Shown here: piece by piece, positions 56,583-64,000 of the stretch
How the letters are laid out: the number at the start of each line of letters is the position of its first letter
Position numbering within the stretch: the stretch's first letter is position 1
DNA from: JAOUJD01 sp963726405
Lineage (GTDB): Bacteria > Pseudomonadota > Gammaproteobacteria > Burkholderiales > Burkholderiaceae_F
Direction of reading: 5' to 3'
NCBI GenBank assembly: GCA_963726405.1
Contig: CAVSCF010000003.1
Span: 224,115 to 288,114 of the forward strand
DNA: 64,000 nt
Made by a program: the position numbers and the translations under genes
Notes under the pieces: generated by a model
Seen by the model: the letters and a program-made list of their open reading frames with translations, nothing else
Told to the model about the DNA's origin: nothing
Database searches by the model: none

Positions 56583-57563
56583 TCAGCGCGCCAGGTCGAG
56601 CAGCCGTCGCGCGGCCACCGAGGCGGCCATGCGGCCGCCCCTGACGTCGTCGGAATAACGGGCGAGCGCTTCCCGCACGGCCGAATGCCCGCGGAAACGC
56701 TGCTTCAGTCCGGCCTCGATGAGTTGCCACATCCAGGCCTCGTCCTGCGCGTGGCGGCGCTGCTCGAACCGGCCGCCGGCCTTCTGCTTCTCGATAAAGC
56801 GCGTAACCGCCTCCCAGAACTCCGCGAGGCCGGTGGCCTGCAATGCCGAGAGCTGCAGCACCTGCGCGGCCGCGTGCGCGTGGGGCCCGAACCACCGCAG
56901 CGCGCTCGTGATCTGCGCACGCGCCCGCGTGGCGGCCGCCTCGTCGATGTCCGCCTTGTTGATGACGACGATGTCCGCAAGCTCCATCACGCCCTTCTTG
57001 ATGGCCTGCAGGTCGTCGCCGGCGTTGGGCAACTGCATCAGCACGAAGACGTCGGTCATGCCGGCCACCGCGGTCTCGCTCTGGCCCACGCCCACGGTCT
57101 CGACGATCACGACGTCGTGCCCCGCGGCTTCGCAGACCCGCAGCGCCTCGCGCGTCTTCTCGGCCACGCCGCCCAGCGTGCCGGACGCCGGGCTCGGGCG
57201 GATGAACGCCGCGTCGTTGACCGAGAGCCGCTCCATGCGGGTCTTGTCGCCGAGGATGGAGCCGCCGCTGACGCTGGACGACGGGTCCACGGCCAGCACC
57301 GCCACCCGGTGACCGCGCTCGATCAGGAACAGTCCCAGCACCTCGATGAAGGTGCTCTTGCCGACGCCCGGCACGCCGGACAAGCCGATGCGCAGCGAGC
57401 GGCCGCTGGAAGGCAGCAGCGCGTTGAGCAGTTCGTCGGCGCGCGCGCGATCGTCGGTCCGGGTGCTCTCAAGCAGTGTGATGGTCCGTGCCAGCGCGCG
57501 GCGCTGGCGCGGCCCGCGCTCGCCGAGCAACTCGTGCATCAGGGCCTCGTCCGCGGCGAGCAT
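56583..57563 (-). CDS. meaB: Methylmalonyl-CoA mutase-associated GTPase MeaB (ArgK family)
   Basis: The 326-residue G3E GTPase has the P-loop GVPGVGKST, the Mg/switch sequences DPSSSVSGGS and ETVGVGQSE, and the base-recognition NKAD. MeaB guards and reloads the B12 cofactor of methylmalonyl-CoA mutase. It starts 27 bases after the mutase stop, the expected pairing. Confidence 0.95.
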   Translation of the reverse strand: MLAADEALMHELLGERGPRQRRALARTITLLESTRTDDRARADELLNALLPSSGRSLRIGLSGVPGVGKSTFIEVLGLFLIERGHRVAVLAVDPSSSVSGGSILGDKTRMERLSVNDAAFIRPSPASGTLGGVAEKTREALRVCEAAGHDVVIVETVGVGQSETAVAGMTDVFVLMQLPNAGDDLQAIKKGVMELADIVVINKADIDEAAATRARAQITSALRWFGPHAHAAAQVLQLSALQATGLAEFWEAVTRFIEKQKAGGRFEQRRHAQDEAWMWQLIEAGLKQRFRGHSAVREALARYSDDVRGGRMAASVAARRLLDLAR

Positions 57564-57590
57564 GTGCTTGGATTCGCGAGGATCGGCCGG

Positions 57591-59756
<2,166 letters not shown>

Positions 59757-59820
59757 GGCGTCCTCCGGTCCTCGTCGGCACATTGAAAACAGCACGCGCT
59801 CAAAGGCTGGATTGGATACG

Positions 59821-59857
59821 TTGACAAGTGACGTGTAATATATAATTATAAATTATT
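59821..59857. promoter_or_regulatory. AT-rich divergent operator/promoter region of the mutase operon and its regulator
   Basis: In an otherwise GC-rich genome, TAATATATAATTATAAATTATT (longer than quoted motifs, 59836-59857) forms an AT island containing the perfect palindrome TATAATTATA at 59841-59850. TTGACA lies at 59821-59826. It sits between the divergent starts of the mutase (59756) and the GntR gene (59941), so it is the likely shared control site. Confidence 0.55.
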
Positions 59858-59940
59858 GGCGTCCAGTCAAGCTGCCGAAAACGCAGCACAACCCGGAGCC
59901 ACTTCAGCAACTGCCCAAGTATCCGCTTCCCCAACTGCCC

Positions 59941-60615
59941 ATGTCCCCGCCGGCCGCTGCCCCCGTGAAGGAGCCCAACGAGGCCCGCTCGTCGCTGGCC
60001 CGTCGCCCCCTGTACGAGGAAGTGGCCGAACAGTTGCGCCAGCGGATCTTCGCGCGCGAGCTGGAACCGGGCGAATGGGTCGACGAACTGAAGATTGCGG
60101 CGGAGCTCGGCATCAGCCGCACGCCCCTGCGCGAGGCACTGAAGGTCCTGGCTGTCGAAGGCCTGGTGGCCATGAAGCCGCGTCGCGGGGCGTATGTCGC
60201 CGAAACGTCGCGCGAGGACGTCGCGCAGGTCTACCACCTCCTCGCGCTGCTCGAAAGCGACGCCGCCGCGGAAGCGGCGCGCAACGCCACCGACGAACAG
60301 CTGGCCGAACTGCAGGCCTTGCACGACCGGCTCGAGCGCCACGTGAAGCAGCGCGACGCGTTCTTCGCCACCAACGAGGCGTTCCACTTCAAGCTCCTGG
60401 ACGCGGCCGGCAACCGCTGGCGTCGGCAGATCGTGACCGACCTGCGCAAGATCATGAAGATCAACCGCCACCACTCGCTGTTCCGGCAGGGCCGGCTCGA
60501 GGACTCGCTGGCGGAGCACCGCGCGATGATGGCCGCCCTGCTCGCGCGCGATCCACGGCGCGTGGCGCGCCTGATGAAGGACCACTTCGAACACGGGCTG
60601 GAAGCGGCGGCGTAG
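59941..60615 (+). CDS. GntR-family transcriptional regulator with FCD domain
   Basis: The 224-residue protein has a winged helix (about 25-90: LYEEVAEQLRQRIFARELEPG, then LGISRTPLREALKVLAVEGLV) and a helical FCD ligand domain with metal-site residues in NEAFHFKLLDAAGN and later His. It is divergent from the methylmalonyl-CoA mutase operon across an AT-rich palindrome, so it most likely controls propionate or methylmalonyl-CoA metabolism. Confidence 0.88.
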   Translation: MSPPAAAPVKEPNEARSSLARRPLYEEVAEQLRQRIFARELEPGEWVDELKIAAELGISRTPLREALKVLAVEGLVAMKPRRGAYVAETSREDVAQVYHLLALLESDAAAEAARNATDEQLAELQALHDRLERHVKQRDAFFATNEAFHFKLLDAAGNRWRRQIVTDLRKIMKINRHHSLFRQGRLEDSLAEHRAMMAALLARDPRRVARLMKDHFEHGLEAAA

Positions 60616-60992
60616 CGTCGGGCTGAGTTCGACGAACGATCCGTCGAGAAGAAATTGAAGGCCCCGAGTACTGGGGCATATCGAAGGGCCGCTTTCGGAG
60701 CGAGCGGTGATGCCCGTCTACGGCCATCACCGGTCACTGGACCGGGCTGCCTTGGCCGGCCGCAGCGCAGCAGTTAGTAGACGTTCGATCGGCCCTGGGT
60801 TCATCGCGCTACACAAGCCCAAAGGAGCCCATCAGCATCTTCAGTTCGTTCAGTTCTGTGCCGTCAGCAGCCGTCAAAACGACAGCCTGCTCGGCAAACC
60901 CGGCATTGCTCGTGGTCAACGCCGTCCTCGACATAGCGAGGAAGCTACATTGGTTGTTCGGCGTCCTGCTAAGGCCCGAATAGGAGTGGATC
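60616..60992. other. Intergenic region with two inverted repeats
   Basis: The stretch holds GCCCC-N7-GGGGC (60661-60677) and a 24-bp near-perfect inverted repeat, GTGATGCCCGT-CT-ACGGCCATCAC (60707-60730, one mismatch). No gene was recognised. It marks the border between the metabolic operon and the acquired segment. Confidence 0.45.
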
Positions 60993-62003
60993 ATGAAACT
61001 CTGCCTCTGGCCCGACCGGCTCGCGGTAGCGGTCTTCTTGGTGGTGGTGACATCGAGCATGGCCTACGCCGGTGAGCCCACCGCAAGTGGACTATTTCCA
61101 CTCATCGACGCGCATGCACATCTCGGACGCTCATTCATGTTCGATCAGATCGTCGCGGACATGGACAAGAATGGGGTGTCGAAACAAATCGTGATGGCAC
61201 GCCGCTACCCCGGTGGCGACCCTGACCTGCCGGGTGATGACCAGTTGGCCCTCAAACTCGCCGAGACCTATCCAGGACGGTTCTATCCACTGGTGGGCAT
61301 GCAACTCCCGATGCTCACCGGCGCTCACAAGTGGAATGCGCCGGACGCAGATGTTGAATCGCTGATTCAGCTGACCGAGCGCAAGCTCGCATCGGGAGCG
61401 TTTTATGGCATAGGAGAGTTCATCGTCCGTCACTGGGCCTATCTACCTCCGTGGGCCAAGTCACTTGGCGAGCATGCGGAGCAGGACAATCCAATCTACT
61501 CGGAGCTGATGAGGCGTTTCAGCCTGCTTGCAGCCAAGTATGACGTTCCCGTCGTGCTGCACATGGAAGGCTATCCAGCTCTCGTCGAGGACTTTTCTAG
61601 ACTGTTGAAAGAGAATCCGGGCACTCGCTACGTATGGGCCCATAACTGCGGCCGCAGTAAAGCAGCGGTTATCCGCACCATGCTGTCGCGACATCCGAAT
61701 CTGTTTTGTGATCTTGGCGGCATGACTTCTGAAGCACAGGGCTACGGGACAGGCTGGCCACGCAACGAGAAATTCACGGCACTGATCGAACAGTCTGGAG
61801 TCCTATTCCCAGAGATGAAATCGCTGTACGAAGAGTTCCCGGACCGCTTCATGGTGGGAATGGACGTCGCGCACGCACCAGGATGGGGGAGATATGAGGG
61901 ACGCGTCCGTCGTACTCGCCAGGTGCTTGAAACACTTAGCCCGGAGACACGGGCGAAGATTGCCGAACAGAATGCGATCCGTGTTTTCAAACTACCGAAA
62001 TAG
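60993..62003 (+). CDS. Exported amidohydrolase-family (Amidohydro_2) metal-dependent hydrolase
   Basis: The 336-residue protein has a signal peptide (ending MAYAGEP), unusual for this mostly cytosolic family. The TIM-barrel opens with the metal motif LIDAHAHLG and continues with VVLHMEGYP (His), YVWAHNCGRS (His) and GMDVAHAP (Asp). It resembles decarboxylase/lactonase-type amidohydrolases. Base composition is visibly less GC-rich than the rest of the window, with more A/T at third positions, so it was probably gained by transfer. The substrate is unknown. Confidence 0.8.
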   Translation: MKLCLWPDRLAVAVFLVVVTSSMAYAGEPTASGLFPLIDAHAHLGRSFMFDQIVADMDKNGVSKQIVMARRYPGGDPDLPGDDQLALKLAETYPGRFYPLVGMQLPMLTGAHKWNAPDADVESLIQLTERKLASGAFYGIGEFIVRHWAYLPPWAKSLGEHAEQDNPIYSELMRRFSLLAAKYDVPVVLHMEGYPALVEDFSRLLKENPGTRYVWAHNCGRSKAAVIRTMLSRHPNLFCDLGGMTSEAQGYGTGWPRNEKFTALIEQSGVLFPEMKSLYEEFPDRFMVGMDVAHAPGWGRYEGRVRRTRQVLETLSPETRAKIAEQNAIRVFKLPK

Positions 62004-62063
62004 TATTCGGTGATGAAACTGATTCACAGATAACAACACGCTGCGTGGCTGGTCCCTGTATGG

Positions 62064-62375
62064 CTACAGCGGCATATGGCAGCTCGCCGTCATCACGACA
62101 TGGACATGGCTATCGATCAGCCCCGGCATCAGCGTTCGGCCATTGCCGACGATGCGAGTGACTTCGGCGCCGGCCGGTGCAGTGATCGGCAAAGCCCCGA
62201 TCGACTGGATCGTGTTTCCGACCACCAGCACGTTGACAGGTGGGGTCGGCCGCTCGCTCTTTCCGTCGAAGATGCGGACGTTTTCGAAGAGCACGGCTTG
62301 CGCCGGTGAGTTTGCGGGGGCCTGCGCGTGGGCGCAGCCGGCCACCATCGCGAGAACGAAGACAGCGCTGCGCAT
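62064..62375 (-). pseudogene. Truncated imidazolonepropionase-type amidohydrolase (N-terminal part only)
   Basis: The ATG at 62375 starts a signal peptide (VLAMVAGCAHAQ). Then come the family opening FENVRIFDGKSE, the small beta domain and the first metal motif MPGLIDSHVHV. Similarity stops a few residues later and the frame ends at 62064. The rest of the enzyme (about 350 residues) is missing, so the gene is inactive. The break lies next to the foreign amidohydrolase gene, and an IS element sits about 115 bp before its start. Confidence 0.75.
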
Positions 62376-62489
62376 ATACAGGGCCTTTCCTGAAGTCTTG
62401 ACGTTTAGGGCGTCGGCGAGCTTATCCGTTGCCTCCGGCGCCCTTGTTGGCCTCGGCCAGCCGATCGAAATGGACATCCGCTACTGGCC

Positions 62490-62506
62490 GAGGCTGTGTG
62501 AAAACG
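62490..62506 (+). repeat. Probable left inverted-repeat end of the IS element
   Basis: GAGGCTGTGTGAAAACG resembles the common terminal repeat of IS1182/IS5-type elements and lies about 55 bp before the transposase start. The right end lies outside the window, so it cannot be confirmed. Confidence 0.5.
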
Positions 62507-62558
62507 TGGTGTAAGGATTCTCCTGCGACATTCGTGCATCTGCTCGGTGGGGGATGGG

Positions 62559-64000
62559 ATGAAGCGATTCATCGAAGGCGAGGACGAACCCAGGTCACGC
62601 TGCTGCCGGATTGCCTCGATGACTACATCGCCGAGGACAACCCGGTCCGCGCGGTCGACGCGTTCGTCGACGAACTGACCTGAAGGCGCTGGGGTTCGCG
62701 GGCGCCGACCCTGCGGTGACCGGCCGGCCCGGCTATCACCCGGCGGTGCTGCTCAAGCTCTACATCTACGGCTACCTCAACCGCGTCCCGTCGAGCCGGC
62801 GGCTGGAGCGCGAGGCGCAGCGCAACGTCGAGCTGATGTGGCTCACGGGCCGGCTGGCGCCCGACTTCAAGACGATCGCCGACTTCCGGCGGGACAACGG
62901 TGCTGGCATCCGCGCCGTGTGCCGTCGCTTCGTGCCGCTATGCCGCGAGCTCAAGCTATTCAGCGAGGCGATCGTCGCGATCGACGGCAGCAAGTTCAAG
63001 GCGGTGAACAGCCGCGACAAGAACTTCACGCCGAACAAGGTCGAGCGGCGCCAGCAGCAGATCGAGGAGAGCATCCAGCGTTACCTCGATGCGCTGGAGA
63101 CGGCCGACCGCACCCAGCCCGCCGAGGTGGAGGCCAAGACGGAGCGGCTGCGCGAGAAGATCAAGACGCTGCGCGAGCAGATGGAGCGGATGGAGGCGAT
63201 CGGCGAGCAGCTGAAGGGCACGCCCGACGAGCAGATCTCCGAGACCGACCCGGACGCCCGCTCGATGATCTCCCAGGCCAAGGGCACCGGCGTGGTTGGC
63301 TACAACGTGCAGGCGGCGGTGGACACGAAGAACCACCTGATCGTGACCCACGAGGTCACGAACGTCGGCAGCGACCGTGCGCAGCTCACGAAGATGGCCA
63401 CCGTCGCCCGCGACGAGATGGGACACGACCGGCTAAAGGCGATCGCCGACCGCGGCTACTTCAACAGCACCGAGATCAAGGCCTCGCTCGAGGCGGGGAT
63501 CACGCCGCTGGTGCCCAAGCCGATGACCTCCAACGCCAAGGCCGAGGGGCGCTTCGGCAAAGGCGACTTCATCTACCTGAAGAAGGTCGATCAGTATCAG
63601 TGCCCGGCCGGCGAGCGCGCGATCTACCGCTTCTCCCGCGAGGAAGGCGGGCTGATGCTGCGGATCTACTGGACCAGCGCCTGTCCGGGCTGCGCGATGC
63701 GCGCTCAGTGCACCACCGCTCCTTACCGGCGCATCCGGCGCTGGGAGCACGAGCACCTACTGGAAGCCATGCAGCGGCGGCTGGATCGGAAGCCGAACGC
63801 GATGACGCTGCGCCGACGCACGATCGAGCATGTGTTCGGGACGCTCAAGTACTGGATGGGATCGACGCACTTCCTGACCGGCGGTTGCACAACGTCGGCA
63901 CGGAGATGAGCCTGCAGGTGCTCGCCTACAACTTCAAGCGAGTGATACAGCTACTGGGGATGCGAAGAACGATGCAGGCGATGCGGCTCTTAAGCGCCTG
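62559..64000 (+). pseudogene. IS1182-family transposase, frame broken, reaching the window end
   Basis: The ATG at 62559 (MKRFIEGED) begins a DDE transposase of the IS1182 type: DYIAEDNPVRAVDAFVDEL, TGRPGYHPAVLLKLYIYGYLNR, IDGSKFKAVNSRDKNFT, then GYNVQAAVDTKNHLI, and a final LHNVGTEMSLQVLAYNFKRVIQLLG. The frame is lost near 62594, near 62679 (a stop in DELT*) and near 63876. All three look like loss of a single base, unlike the dinucleotide losses elsewhere. The middle part, 62716-63909, is open. As sequenced the enzyme cannot be made whole. The stop codon is at or beyond the window edge. Confidence 0.85.
62559..64000 (+). mobile_element. IS1182-like insertion sequence (right end outside window)
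   Basis: The transposase and its probable left terminal repeat at 62490-62506 define an IS element that begins near 62490. It lies upstream of the truncated amidohydrolase and marks an unstable segment beginning near 60.6 kb. Confidence 0.7.

Overview
The window is GC-rich, densely coded chromosomal DNA that looks betaproteobacterial, probably Burkholderiales-like. Support comes from a Bug-family (TctC) solute-binding protein beside a LysR regulator, ResB/CcsA (System II) cytochrome c maturation, a complete propionyl-CoA/methylmalonyl-CoA operon, release factor 3, and codon use dominated by G/C at third positions. No rRNA, tRNA or CRISPR array was seen.

Region 1 (about 1-24,940) is the standout: one large, almost entirely co-directional locus for c-type cytochromes and their assembly, carrying about 30 CXXCH haem motifs in eight genes. 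In order: an NHL propeller end; a secreted tetrahaem cytochrome of the OmcE-like nanowire type; a PpiC-type prolyl isomerase; a 663-residue outer-membrane beta-barrel; two kinds of c7-like trihaem cytochrome, each present twice, flanking a tandem pair of paralogous helical periplasmic proteins; an NHL lipoprotein; an 11-haem cytochrome whose first four haems repeat the tetrahaem protein; ResB and CcsA; a TPR protein; a DUF3365 haem sensor-like protein; a Sel1 protein; a histidine-kinase-like protein with a decayed ATP-binding domain; an NtrC-type sigma54 activator; another Sel1 protein; a monohaem cytochrome; two paralogous stand-alone Reg_prop propellers; and a hybrid histidine kinase. I read it as a complete outer-membrane electron conduit with a possible cytochrome filament, its assembly factors and its own regulators. 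A sigma54-type promoter and three evenly spaced palindromes (TTCCCG-N4-CGGGAA type) lie before the tetrahaem gene. The palindrome recurs before the DUF3365 gene, which suggests the locus activator controls both.

Region 2 (about 25-50 kb) is mixed metabolism: an Ala/Pro-rich secreted protein, a VOC protein, a DUF6268-like outer-membrane protein, a glutathione transferase, a GntR regulator divergent from a D-lactate/glycolate-type FAD/Fe-S dehydrogenase, prfC, an MFS transporter, a fatty acid desaturase, a potassium channel, a GNAT acetyltransferase, an acyl-CoA synthetase next to a ThDP enzyme, a secreted hydrolase, a lectin-like lipoprotein, a TerB-like protein, and a LysR/TctC pair. Two gene remnants (metallophosphoesterase, alpha/beta hydrolase) mark local decay.

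Region 3 (about 50-60.6 kb) holds an enolase-superfamily enzyme and a minus-strand operon: methylmalonyl-CoA mutase, MeaB GTPase, carboxyltransferase and biotin subunits of propionyl-CoA carboxylase, an epimerase-like VOC protein and an acyl-CoA dehydrogenase, with a divergent GntR/FCD regulator. Region 4 (60.6-64 kb) looks acquired: a less GC-rich amidohydrolase, a truncated second amidohydrolase and an IS1182-like transposase reaching the window edge.

Many genes, mostly at 6-17 kb, are broken by frame changes. Most are explained by loss of one GC/CG dinucleotide, often in a short GC/CG run. I think this is a systematic sequence or assembly error rather than gene death, and I give the whole-gene coordinates for such genes.
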